Assembly: GCA_045590935.1 (NCBI GenBank)
Contig: JAZNSA010000050.1
Coordinates: forward strand, 1 to 9,824
Length of the DNA stretch: 9,824 nt
Direction of reading: 5' to 3'
DNA from: CAKSHP01 sp045590935
GTDB taxonomy: Bacteria; Bacillota; Clostridia; UBA1381; UMGS1253
How positions within the stretch are numbered: position 1 is the stretch's first letter; each line of letters begins with the position of its first letter. The notes beneath the pieces were generated by a model. That model was not told where the DNA came from, did not search any database, and saw nothing but the letters and a program-made list of their open reading frames with translations. A program made the translations under genes and the position numbers. Below are positions 1 through 6,618 of the stretch, piece after piece.

Positions 1-585
1 AAGGCTGACGTTCAGGGCTCGGTTGAGGCTGTGTCGTCGTCTCTTATGAAGCTTTCAAATGAGGAAGTCAGAGTTAATGTTATTCATGGTGGTGTCGGAG
101 CGGTTAACGAATCTGACGTTATGCTTGCTTCTGCATCAAATGCGATTATTGTAGGCTTTAATGTTCGTCCTGATACTGTTGCAAGAGGAGCTTATGAGAG
201 AGGCGACGTTGATATAAGATTGTACCGCGTTATTTATGATGCGATTGAGGAAATTGAAGCTGCTATGAAGGGTATGCTTGACCCTAAATTTAAGGAAGCT
301 GTTATCGGACACGCCGAAGTAAGACAAACATTTAAGGTTTCGGGCGTTGGAACAATTGCAGGTGCGTATGTTTTAGACGGAAGAATTGCAAGAAATGCAC
401 AGGTTCGTGTTGTTCGTGATGGCGTTGTTATCCACGAGGGTATCTTAGATAGCTTAAAGCGTTTTAAAGATGATGCAAAAGAAGTTGCTTCGGGATATGA
501 ATGTGGTATGGGCATAGAGAGATTTAACGATATTAAGGAAAGCGATATAATTGAGTGCTTCATAATGGAAGAAATAAAGCAGTAA
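1..585 (+). CDS. infB: Translation initiation factor IF-2, C-terminal part (5'-truncated by window)
   Basis: IF2 is the GTPase that brings fMet-tRNA to the 30S subunit and promotes subunit joining. Only the last 194 residues are present; the reading frame is open from base 1 and the true start lies upstream, so the GTPase domain is not visible. What is seen is the highly conserved C-terminal half: KADVQGSVEA at the left edge, then IHGGVGAVNESDVMLASASN and GFNVRPD (domain 3), then RLYRVIYDAIEEIEAAMKGM, AEVRQTFKVSGVGTIAG and SLKRFKDDAKEVASGYECG (the C-terminal fMet-tRNA-binding beta-barrel). The protein ends normally, with EEIKQ before TAA. Its place upstream of rbfA matches the nusA-infB operon of Firmicutes. 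Nothing looks abnormal. Identification is near certain. Confidence 0.97.
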   Translation, partial: KADVQGSVEAVSSSLMKLSNEEVRVNVIHGGVGAVNESDVMLASASNAIIVGFNVRPDTVARGAYERGDVDIRLYRVIYDAIEEIEAAMKGMLDPKFKEAVIGHAEVRQTFKVSGVGTIAGAYVLDGRIARNAQVRVVRDGVVIHEGILDSLKRFKDDAKEVASGYECGMGIERFNDIKESDIIECFIMEEIKQ

Positions 586-610
586 TGCTATTGTTTGTAT
601 GGAGGATAAA

Positions 611-967
611 ATGGCTCAAAACAGAATTAACAAAATAAATGAGCAGCTGATGCGTGAAATAAGCGGTATTATCCGTGATTTAAAGGATACAAGAATACCG
701 CTTATGACAAGCGTTATATCAGTCAGCGCAACAAATGATTTAAAATATGCTAAAGTAAGAGTTAGCATAATGGGGGATGAAAAGGTTCAAAAAGAAGCTA
801 TGGATGGGCTTAAGAGTGCAGCGGGATTTGTAAGACGAGAGATTTTAAACAGAATGAAAATCCGCTGTGCGCCCGAAATAAGCTTTGAAATTGACCATTC
901 GATTGAGTACGGAGCTAAGATAAACAGAATTTTAAACGAAGTTCGGAGGAACGAGGATGATGAATAG
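611..967 (+). CDS. rbfA: Ribosome-binding factor A
   Basis: RbfA is a small KH-like protein that binds the immature 30S subunit near helix 1 of 16S rRNA and helps late maturation and cold adaptation. The product is 118 residues, normal for the family. Family signatures visible are an N-terminal helix (RINKINEQLMREISGII), SVSATNDLKYAKVRVSIMGD, the SAAGFVRREI helix with AAGF, and SFEIDHSIEYGAKI near the C-terminus. An ATG exists at 599, but GGAGG at 601-605 lies inside that longer reading frame and sits 5 nt ahead of the ATG at 611, so 611 is chosen. The gene begins 25 nt after the infB stop, and its last 11 bases overlap the next gene, which suggests translational coupling. Confidence 0.95.
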   Translation: MAQNRINKINEQLMREISGIIRDLKDTRIPLMTSVISVSATNDLKYAKVRVSIMGDEKVQKEAMDGLKSAAGFVRREILNRMKIRCAPEISFEIDHSIEYGAKINRILNEVRRNEDDE

Positions 968-1916
968 TGTTATTCTCGCATTAAAGGACGAAAAGGAAAT
1001 TGTTTTACTTCCGCATATCAGTCCCGATGCAGATGCTATGGGTTCTTGCTTTGCTATGGCGGCGGCGCTTGAAAAGCAAGACATCAAATGCAGAATTATT
1101 ATGGACGAGCCGCTTCCGTCGTATCTTGATTTTTTAGACGGCAATTGGGAAGTGTATGATGAAGATATTGATTACAATATGAAAAACAAGCTGTGTCTAT
1201 GTATAGACTGCGGAGATTTGGGCAGAGTCGGCAAAAGGTCGGCTCTGTTTGCTGATGCTAAAAATGTTGTTTCAATTGACCATCATAGTTCAAATACAAG
1301 ATATGCAAATGTAAATTGGGTTGAAGCGGATAAGCCTGCAACGGGTGTTTTGATTTATAAATATATAAAAGCGTGCAAAATTGAGCTTGATAATTATATT
1401 GCTTTAATGCTTTATACGGCTATATGCGGAGATACAGGCAATTTTAAATATTCAAATACAACTTCGGAAACGTTTGAAATTGCATCCAAGCTATTAAAAT
1501 ATGATATAAGGCATTGGGATATAAGCAAGGCAATTTTTGATACTGAGGAGCTTGATATATTAAGGCTTAAGGGGTATCTTATGCAAAATATAAAGAGCTA
1601 CCTTTCGGGAAGAGTTGCGCTTGTTTCAATTGATTCTGAAACGATTGAAAAATTTGGAGTAAAAAGCTCGGATGTTGATGCGCTTGTTGATATTCCAAGG
1701 AAGGTTAAAGGGTGTGAGATTGCCGTTTCTGTTAAGGAAAGCGGAGATGCAATTAAAGTAAGCCTTCGTTCGGCAACGGATGCAGATGTTTCAAAAATTG
1801 CGAAGAAATTCGGCGGCGGAGGGCATATTAAAGCGGCTGGATTTGTTGTATGCGAAAAGTCAATCGACGAGGTATGTAAAATGATTATTGATGCAATCAG
1901 TGAGGAAATGAAGTAG
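957..1916 (+). CDS. nrnA: DHH/DHHA1 phosphoesterase, NrnA-like (oligoribonuclease / pAp phosphatase)
   Basis: Members of this RecJ-related family degrade 2-5 nt RNAs and, in several species, dephosphorylate 3'-phosphoadenosine 5'-phosphate in the cytoplasm. The protein has 319 residues, a typical length. The metal-binding motifs are intact: H20-x3-D24-x-D26 in LPHISPDADAMGS, D84 in CIDCGD, D108-H109-H110 in SIDHHSSN, and D159 in CGDTGNF. A C-terminal DHHA1 substrate domain ends with the glycine loop GGGGH (286-290) followed by IKAAGF. The start is ATG 957, 7 nt after GGAGG at 945-949; a second in-frame ATG at 960 is also possible. It overlaps the rbfA end by 11 bp. A DHH gene between rbfA and truB is common in clostridial versions of this operon. 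The substrate (nanoRNA, pAp or c-di-nucleotide products) cannot be decided from sequence alone. Confidence 0.9.
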   Translation: MMNSVILALKDEKEIVLLPHISPDADAMGSCFAMAAALEKQDIKCRIIMDEPLPSYLDFLDGNWEVYDEDIDYNMKNKLCLCIDCGDLGRVGKRSALFADAKNVVSIDHHSSNTRYANVNWVEADKPATGVLIYKYIKACKIELDNYIALMLYTAICGDTGNFKYSNTTSETFEIASKLLKYDIRHWDISKAIFDTEELDILRLKGYLMQNIKSYLSGRVALVSIDSETIEKFGVKSSDVDALVDIPRKVKGCEIAVSVKESGDAIKVSLRSATDADVSKIAKKFGGGGHIKAAGFVVCEKSIDEVCKMIIDAISEEMK

Positions 1917-1945
1917 TAGCTAAAAAGGAAAAGTGAGTAATTGAT

Positions 1946-2827
1946 ATGTATAACGGTGTTATAAATTTGAATAAGCCTAAGGGCAAAACCTCTCACGATA
2001 TGATATATTTCGCAAGGCGTATTTTTGGGCAAAAGCGGGTAGGGCATACTGGCACGCTAGACCCTAATGCAACGGGTGTGCTTCCTGTTTGCCTTGGTAT
2101 TGCAACTAAGGCGGCGGACTATATTGCGGCTGAAACAAAGGTGTATAAGGCGGAAATAATTTTTGGAATTGAAACGGATACGTCTGATATTTGCGGAAAT
2201 GTTTTAAAAAGATGTGATGATTTTTTTGTGAGTGAGGAAGAATTTAAAAAAACCATAGCTGAGTTTGTTGGCGAAATAACTCAAATTCCGCCAATGTATT
2301 CGGCAATAAAGGTGGACGGAAAAAAGCTTTACGAGCTTGCAAGAAAAGGAATAAGCGTTGAGAGAAAAGAGAGAAAAATTTTTATTTATGATATAGAGGT
2401 TGAAAGCTTTTCAAAGGACAGGGCAATGATTGTTGTAACCTGTTCAAAGGGAACATATATAAGAACGCTTTGCGAGGATATAGGGCGCAAAATCGGCTCT
2501 CTTGCGTGTATGGGCGATTTAAAAAGATTGCAAAGTGGTAATTTTAATATAAACGACAGCTATACTTGTGAGGAACTTACAAGGCTTGCTGATGAGGGTA
2601 GACTTTCTGAAGCTATTATTAAAACGGATGACCTTTTTTCAGGATATGAAGAATTGGTTGTTTCGGGCAAAAATGAATTTAAGGTAAAAAACGGAACGGC
2701 TCTTGATGGCTTTGATTATGCGGAAGGAACGCCATTCAGGGTATATGGTGAGGATGGCGAATTTTTATGCATATCAAAAATGACAGAAGGAAAAATTAAA
2801 ATGATGACATCTTTTTGGGAAAGATAA
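1946..2827 (+). CDS. truB: tRNA pseudouridine(55) synthase
   Basis: TruB converts U55 in the T-loop of most tRNAs to pseudouridine and also acts as a tRNA-folding chaperone. The 293-residue product opens with the family pattern NLNKPKGKTSHD, followed by the catalytic motif GHTGTLDPNATGVLP, in which D39 is the nucleophilic aspartate. Further signatures are KVYKAEIIFGIETDTSD, the IPPMYSAIKVDGKKLYE segment, and CSKGTYIRTLCEDIG. A small C-terminal PUA-like tail follows from about residue 225. The start is the first ATG after an in-frame TGA at 1934. The ribosome binding site is unusual: the best match, AAGGA at 1925-1929, is 16 nt away, and only a weak GTGAG (1933-1937) stands at normal distance. 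Translation may therefore depend on coupling to the upstream gene, which ends 29 nt earlier with tandem TAG stops. Confidence 0.96.
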   Translation: MYNGVINLNKPKGKTSHDMIYFARRIFGQKRVGHTGTLDPNATGVLPVCLGIATKAADYIAAETKVYKAEIIFGIETDTSDICGNVLKRCDDFFVSEEEFKKTIAEFVGEITQIPPMYSAIKVDGKKLYELARKGISVERKERKIFIYDIEVESFSKDRAMIVVTCSKGTYIRTLCEDIGRKIGSLACMGDLKRLQSGNFNINDSYTCEELTRLADEGRLSEAIIKTDDLFSGYEELVVSGKNEFKVKNGTALDGFDYAEGTPFRVYGEDGEFLCISKMTEGKIKMMTSFWER

Positions 2828-2862
2828 TATATTTTTTCTATAGGAATTCTTAACTAAATTTT

Positions 2863-2870
2863 AGAAAGGA
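2863..2870 (+). promoter_or_regulatory. Ribosome binding site that decides the ribF start
   Basis: AGAAAGGA lies just upstream of ribF. The first in-frame ATG (2872) is only 1 nt downstream, too close for initiation. The in-frame GTG at 2881 is 10 nt downstream, which is acceptable. The GTG is therefore preferred as the start. This rests on spacing only; no homologue alignment was available. Confidence 0.6.
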
Positions 2871-2880
2871 AATGTGTGCT

Positions 2881-3822
2881 GTGCAGATATATAAAAACCT
2901 TAATTTTAATAGCGAGAAAAAAACCGTATTGGCACTCGGAAGCTTTGATGCATATCACATAGCGCATATAGAGCTTATTTCAAAAGCCGTTTCCTATGCA
3001 AGTGAAAATGGGTTAAAGGTTGGAATTTATCAATTTGTTGAAAGACCTGATTTTGTTTTAAATCCAAGTGAGGATAATAAAAATTTGTATACAAACGAAA
3101 AAAAAGAGCAGTTTGCAAAGGAATGTGGCGTTGATTTTTTATATTTTGAAAAATTTGATTGCGATTTTATGAAAATGGCGCCTGAGGATTTTGTTTTGAT
3201 GCTTTTGTCAAAATTTAATATAAAGTGCGTTGTTGTCGGCTTTGACTATAGATTTGGCTACAAAGGAGCGGGGGACAGCGCAGAAATGAAAAGATTTGGC
3301 GAAAAATATGGCTTTGAAACCATTATTTTGCCACCTGTTAAAATAGAAGATACTCTTGTAAGCTCAACTCATATAAGAAATTTGCTTTTTGAAGGAAATA
3401 TTTTTGAGGCGAACAGATTTTTAGGGAGGGCATATTCTATAAGGTCAACTGTCTTTCATGACAGAGGAGTTGGAAGAAAGATTGGATTTCCAACTGCCAA
3501 TATAGCTTTTGACGACAAAACTGTTGTTCCGAAGGAGGGCGTTTACGCAACCTTTGTTGAGATTGAGGGGAAAAAATATGCCTCTGTAACAAATATTGGA
3601 ACAAGACCAACGTTTAATCTTAATAAAAAATCGATAGAAAGTTATATTTTAGATTTTAATGAAGATATTTATGCAAAAAGCATTGAACTGTTTTTTTTGG
3701 GCAGAATAAGAAATGAAATTAAATTTGAAAATTCTAAGCAGTTAAAGAGCCAAATTTTAAGCGATATTAACAAATCCAAAGAATATTTTGAACATTATCT
3801 TGAAAAAAAGAAATTATTTTAA
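2881..3822 (+). CDS. ribF: Bifunctional riboflavin kinase / FAD synthetase
   Basis: The enzyme phosphorylates riboflavin to FMN and adenylylates FMN to FAD. From GTG 2881 it has 313 residues; from ATG 2872 it would have 316. The N-terminal nucleotidyltransferase domain shows GSFDAYHIAHIELI, VVGFDYRFGYKGAGD and SSTHIRNLL (about 161-169). The C-terminal riboflavin-kinase domain shows GRKIGFPTANI with T205 and N207 of the ATP/Mg PTAN motif, the GVYA strand, NIGTRPTF (238-245), and the catalytic-type glutamate E253 in IESYILDF. An oddity is that the usual HxGH nucleotidyl-transfer signature reads HIAH (26-29), and the preceding FDG is FDA. The kinase half looks complete. It is the last gene of the infB cluster, 53 nt after truB counted to the GTG start. 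No FMN riboswitch is visible in that gap. Confidence 0.93.
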   Translation: MQIYKNLNFNSEKKTVLALGSFDAYHIAHIELISKAVSYASENGLKVGIYQFVERPDFVLNPSEDNKNLYTNEKKEQFAKECGVDFLYFEKFDCDFMKMAPEDFVLMLLSKFNIKCVVVGFDYRFGYKGAGDSAEMKRFGEKYGFETIILPPVKIEDTLVSSTHIRNLLFEGNIFEANRFLGRAYSIRSTVFHDRGVGRKIGFPTANIAFDDKTVVPKEGVYATFVEIEGKKYASVTNIGTRPTFNLNKKSIESYILDFNEDIYAKSIELFFLGRIRNEIKFENSKQLKSQILSDINKSKEYFEHYLEKKKLF

Positions 3823-3840
3823 AATTTTTAAAAAAATTTT
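3821..3840 (+). repeat. A/T-only inverted repeat after ribF
   Basis: AAAATTTTT (3821-3829) and AAAAATTTT (3832-3840) are reverse complements separated by two A's. The repeat overlaps the last two bases of the ribF stop codon. With a one-base bulge the stem can extend 4 bp further. It contains no G or C, so it is a poor intrinsic terminator. It might still weaken transcription at the end of the first operon, or it may simply reflect base composition. Confidence 0.3.
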
Positions 3841-3858
3841 TAAAATATACTTGAAAAT

Positions 3859-3885
3859 TTGACGGATTTGTGAGAGAATTATAAT
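3859..3885 (+). promoter_or_regulatory. Candidate housekeeping promoter for glmU-prs
   Basis: The -35 box TTGACG (3859-3864, 5 of 6 consensus bases) and a perfect -10 box TATAAT (3880-3885) are separated by 15 nt, which is shorter than the optimal 17. Initiation would fall near 3891-3893, giving a leader of about 40 nt. That leader ends in a strong GGAGG (3922-3926) placed 7 nt before the glmU ATG. It lies in the only sizeable gap between the infB and glmU clusters, which supports independent transcription of glmU. Confidence 0.55.
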
Positions 3886-3933
3886 AGATAGAGATTTTTA
3901 GTAGTTATTTTTGATTTAAAGGGAGGAGTTCTT

Positions 3934-5310
3934 ATGAAAAAAGTTATGTCCCTGATTTTGGCAGCAGGAGAAAGCCCCAATATGAAGACAAAATATCCTA
4001 AAGCAATTTTTGACATTTGCGGCAAGCCTATGATTTCTTATGTTTGCGATAATGCAAAAAAGATTGGCTCTGAAAAAAATGTTGTTGTTTTAGGCTTTGG
4101 TGGCGATTATGTTTCCGATGTGCTTGGCGATGAGTTTGTATATTGCAAGCAAACGGAGCTTACGGGTACGGCTAAGGCTGTTTCAAGCGCCAGAGAGCAG
4201 TTTGAAAATTTCGATGGAATTGTTGTTGTTATGCCTTGCGATACCCCGCTTTTAACGGCAGAAGATGTTTTTGAGGCAATAAAGTATCATAACGAATTTA
4301 ACAACGCAGCAACGGTTATAACTGCAATTGTTTCAAATCCGGAGGGGTATGGCAGAATAATAAGAAATAATGCGGGAGATGTTGCGGCAATAGTTGAGCA
4401 CGCTTTTGCAAATCAATATGAGCTTGAAATAACAGAGGTTAATTCGAGTATTTATATTTTTGATTCTAAGGCTCTTTGCTATGCGCTTGATAATTGTGAT
4501 ACTTTATCGGGCGAGTATGATAAGGACAATATTATTCATTCTGTTGAGGTTTTGATTAAATCGGGAAGAAGAGTTGGAGCGTACGAGGTTGACAACGCTT
4601 CAGACATTTATGGAATAAACGATAGAGTTCAGCTATTTGAAGCACAGGCAATTATGAGAAACAGAATTAACCGTGCTCACATGTTAAACGGAGTTTCTAT
4701 TATTGCGCCTGCGGCAACTTATATTGACTTTGGAGTTGAAATAGGACAAGACAGCGTTATTTATCCAAATGTTACAATAAAAGGCGATACTAAGATTGGG
4801 TGTGGCGTTTCGGTTGGTCAAAACTCTGTTATAACAAATTCAAAAATTGCAGATGATGTTGATATATTGAGCTCTGTTATTACTGACAGCATCGTTGACA
4901 GCGGTGCACATATTGGACCTTTTGCATATCTGAGGCCAAACAGCAAAATCGGCAAAAATGTTAAGATTGGTGATTTTGTTGAAATTAAGAATGCTGCTTT
5001 AGATGAGGGTACGAAGGTATCTCATTTAACATATGTAGGCGATTCAGACATTGGTAAGGGAGTTAATTTTGGTTGTGGTTGCGTAACCGTTAATTATGAT
5101 GGTGCGAAAAAATATCGTTGTAAGGTTGGCGACCATGCTTTTATTGGATGTAACACAAACCTTGTTGCTCCGGTAGTTGTTGGAAATGGGGCATATATTG
5201 CCGCAGGCTCAACTATAACAGACGAAGTGCCTGAAGATAGTCTTGCAATTGCCAGAAGCAGGCAAATAAATAAATCGAATTGGACAGACAGGAGGAACCA
5301 AAACAAATGA
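3934..5310 (+). CDS. glmU: Bifunctional UDP-GlcNAc pyrophosphorylase / glucosamine-1-phosphate acetyltransferase, atypical loop
   Basis: GlmU acetylates GlcN-1-P and then uridylylates GlcNAc-1-P, giving UDP-GlcNAc for peptidoglycan. At 458 residues it has the usual length. The N-terminal Rossmann domain (about 1-230) keeps LAAG (9-12), K23, Q73, G78-T79, D103, E155, N170 and N229, which align by eye to E. coli GlmU ligand residues. The left-handed beta-helix (about 250-440) keeps the acetyltransferase set R334, K352, H364, Y367, N378, N387 and K393 (E. coli number plus one). The oddity is that the GxGTRM loop reads GESPNM, so the signature arginine (E. coli R18) is N16. The reading frame is intact, so this is not a frameshift. 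The acetyltransferase half looks active; the uridylyltransferase half is less certain. The stop overlaps the prs start (ATGA). Confidence 0.93.
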   Translation: MKKVMSLILAAGESPNMKTKYPKAIFDICGKPMISYVCDNAKKIGSEKNVVVLGFGGDYVSDVLGDEFVYCKQTELTGTAKAVSSAREQFENFDGIVVVMPCDTPLLTAEDVFEAIKYHNEFNNAATVITAIVSNPEGYGRIIRNNAGDVAAIVEHAFANQYELEITEVNSSIYIFDSKALCYALDNCDTLSGEYDKDNIIHSVEVLIKSGRRVGAYEVDNASDIYGINDRVQLFEAQAIMRNRINRAHMLNGVSIIAPAATYIDFGVEIGQDSVIYPNVTIKGDTKIGCGVSVGQNSVITNSKIADDVDILSSVITDSIVDSGAHIGPFAYLRPNSKIGKNVKIGDFVEIKNAALDEGTKVSHLTYVGDSDIGKGVNFGCGCVTVNYDGAKKYRCKVGDHAFIGCNTNLVAPVVVGNGAYIAAGSTITDEVPEDSLAIARSRQINKSNWTDRRNQNK

Positions 5311-6263
5311 TAACACATGGTAAGAACATTAAAATTTTCTCAGGAAATTCAAATCAGGATTTAGCGACAAAAATTGCTGCAAAGCTTGAGGTGCCGGTTG
5401 GAAATTCTAACGTAACAAAGTTTAGCGACGGTGAAATTTCGGTAAATCTCAATGAAACGGTGCGTGGTTCGGACGTATTTGTTGTTCAGTCTACATCGGA
5501 GCCTGTAAACGATTATTTAATGGAGCTTCTTATAATGATTGATGCATTAAAGAGAGCTTCTGCAGGCAGAATTACTGCAGTAATCCCATATATGGGTTAT
5601 GCAAGACAGGATAGAAAAGCAAAGGCTAGAGACCCAATCTCAGCAAAGCTTGTTGCTGACCTTATTTCAACGGCAGGTGCAGACAGAGTTTTAACAATGG
5701 ACTTGCACGCGCCCCAGATTCAGGGATTCTTTAACATTCCTGTTGACCACCTTTTGGGCGGACCTATTTTAGCACCATATTTTGTTGAAAAGTTTGGTAA
5801 AAACAGTGAGGACCTTGTTGTTGTATCGCCTGACTTTGGCAGCGTAACTCGTGCACGTACTTTTGCTCATAGAATTAATGCGCCAATCGCAATAATAGAT
5901 AAGAGACGTCCGAAGGCTAACGTAAGCGAAGTTATGAATATTATTGGTGATATTAAGGGTAAGTCAGTAATTTTGGTTGATGATATGATTGATACTGCAG
6001 GAACAATAACAAATGGTGCGCAGGCTCTTATTGACCATGGCGCAAAAGAGATTTATGCTTGTTGTACGCATCCTGTTCTTTCAGGTCCTGCAATAGACAG
6101 AATTAACGCATCTCCTATTAAAGAGCTTCTTGTTTTAGATACTATTGTTCTTCCTGAAGAGAAGCATATTGAAAAAATTAAAACGCTTAGCGTTGCAAAT
6201 GTATTTGCAGAGGCTATTGAGAGAATTTATGCAGACCTTTCAATCAGCACACTTTTTAATTAA
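5307..6263 (+). CDS. prs: Ribose-phosphate pyrophosphokinase (PRPP synthetase)
   Basis: Prs transfers the pyrophosphate of ATP to ribose 5-phosphate. The product, PRPP, feeds purine, pyrimidine, histidine, tryptophan and NAD synthesis. From ATG 5307 it has 318 residues, typical of class I enzymes. Motifs seen are KFSDGEI (38-44), PYMGYARQDRK with R100-Q101-D102, the catalytic-type H134 in MDLHAPQIQGFF, the flexible-loop lysine K199 in DKRRP, and the PRPP-binding loop VDDMIDTAGT (224-233). The frame is open further upstream to 5280, but GGAGG at 5291-5295 sits inside that extension and 11 nt before 5307. The ATG at 5307 also makes a 4-bp ATGA overlap with the glmU stop. The glmU-prs pairing is standard in Firmicutes. 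All key residues are present. Confidence 0.96.
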   Translation: MITHGKNIKIFSGNSNQDLATKIAAKLEVPVGNSNVTKFSDGEISVNLNETVRGSDVFVVQSTSEPVNDYLMELLIMIDALKRASAGRITAVIPYMGYARQDRKAKARDPISAKLVADLISTAGADRVLTMDLHAPQIQGFFNIPVDHLLGGPILAPYFVEKFGKNSEDLVVVSPDFGSVTRARTFAHRINAPIAIIDKRRPKANVSEVMNIIGDIKGKSVILVDDMIDTAGTITNGAQALIDHGAKEIYACCTHPVLSGPAIDRINASPIKELLVLDTIVLPEEKHIEKIKTLSVANVFAEAIERIYADLSISTLFN

Positions 6264-6393
6264 TTTGTTGTACATATACAGGGTATAAAAACATTTAACA
6301 CAAATAAGGGGCTGTAAAATGCACAGACCTCGCAAAACAAAAAAATAAAGATTTTAAGGCGTTTTGCAAATATATAACGGATAAAATAAGGAA

Positions 6394-6430
6394 TAAAATG
6401 TAGCAAAATTTGCAATTTTGCTACATTTTA
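6394..6430. terminator. Perfect 17-bp hairpin, possible bidirectional terminator after prs
   Basis: The left arm 6394-6410 and right arm 6414-6430 are perfect reverse complements around a TGC loop. A GTAGC/GCTAC block carries AAAA on its outer left and TTTT on its outer right, as in two-way intrinsic terminators. The upper stem is almost all A/T, however, and no long T run follows. The pairing itself is certain. The terminator role is inferred from its place 130 bp after prs. Confidence 0.45.
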
Positions 6431-6438
6431 GGTTTAAT
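6410..6438 (+). promoter_or_regulatory. Weak candidate promoter for pth-mfd
   Basis: TTGCAA (6410-6415, 4 of 6 for -35) and TTTAAT (6433-6438, 5 of 6 for -10) stand 17 nt apart. The -35 box falls in the loop and right arm of the 6394-6430 hairpin. Transcription from about 6445 would give a leader of roughly 180 nt containing the stem-loops before pth. AT-rich DNA gives such matches by chance, so this is tentative. Confidence 0.3.
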
Positions 6439-6456
6439 GATTGTTTTGCGATATGA

Positions 6457-6526
6457 ACAAGCATTGCCTCTCGGCGTACCCCGTACGCCGTTGGGAAGAA
6501 CAAAGCCTTGCTTTGGCTCAGCTTGT
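6457..6526 (+). repeat. GC-rich stem-loop cluster (three-way-junction-like)
   Basis: An outer pairing ACAAGC (6457-6462) with GCTTGT (6521-6526) encloses two perfect hairpins. One is CGGCGTAC (6472-6479) with GTACGCCG (6483-6490) around a CCC loop. The other is CAAAGC (6501-6506) with GCTTTG (6510-6515) around CTT. The reading can be made on either strand. The composition contrasts with the AT-rich neighbourhood, which suggests selection for RNA structure or an inserted repeat. Confidence 0.5.
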
Positions 6527-6545
6527 CTGTTATGCATCATTTTTT

Positions 6546-6618
6546 CACCAGCCCGAAAGGAGCCGCAGCATTTTGCTGTAGCTCCTTATTTGGTGTACGT
6601 AATAAAAAGCAAAAGGAG
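6546..6618 (+). promoter_or_regulatory. Hairpin able to compete with the pth Shine-Dalgarno (putative leader switch)
   Basis: AAGGAGC (6557-6563) pairs with GCTCCTT (6581-6587). An inner CAGCA/TGCTG stem (6566-6570 / 6574-6578) and an outer CACCA/TGGTG stem (6546-6550 / 6591-6595) extend the structure. The 3' arm CTCCTT (6582-6587) is also an exact complement of the pth Shine-Dalgarno AAGGAG (6613-6618). TTTTGCT (6571-6577) can likewise pair with AGCAAAA (6608-6614). The hairpin and the Shine-Dalgarno-blocking pairings are mutually exclusive. The regulatory role is inference. Confidence 0.35.

Larger units (their letters stand above)
6330..6451. repeat. 11-bp inverted repeat flanking a central hairpin
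   Basis: TCGCAAAACAA (6330-6340) is the exact reverse complement of TTGTTTTGCGA (6441-6451). The pair encloses about 100 bp that include the 17-bp hairpin at 6394-6430. A competing 7-bp pairing exists between GCAAAAC (6332-6338) and GTTTTGC (6361-6367). The layout resembles a small palindromic element with terminal repeats, but I see no target-site duplication next to the ends. Confidence 0.55.

Noticed and set aside
1598..2047. 149-codon minus-strand frame across the nrnA-truB junction
   Set aside because: It lies opposite two strongly conserved genes, and its translation shows low-complexity composition with no motif.
2828..2880. Possible FMN riboswitch before ribF
   Set aside because: The gap to ribF is only 53 nt and AT-rich, far too short for the FMN aptamer, with none of its conserved helices.
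3934..4030. Frameshift or sequencing error as the cause of the odd GlmU loop
   Set aside because: The residues on both sides (LAAG before, M..K.PK and GKPM after) stay in frame and correctly spaced, so substitutions explain it better than an indel.
5094..5318. Minus-strand frame opposite the end of glmU
   Set aside because: It is antisense to conserved beta-helix coding sequence, has no recognisable domain, and is a shadow of glmU.
6307..6330. Imperfect GGGGCTGT / ACAGACCT hairpin as the prs terminator
   Set aside because: Only CTGT/ACAG and AGG/CCT pair, with mismatches between, and no T run follows. It is too weak to call.
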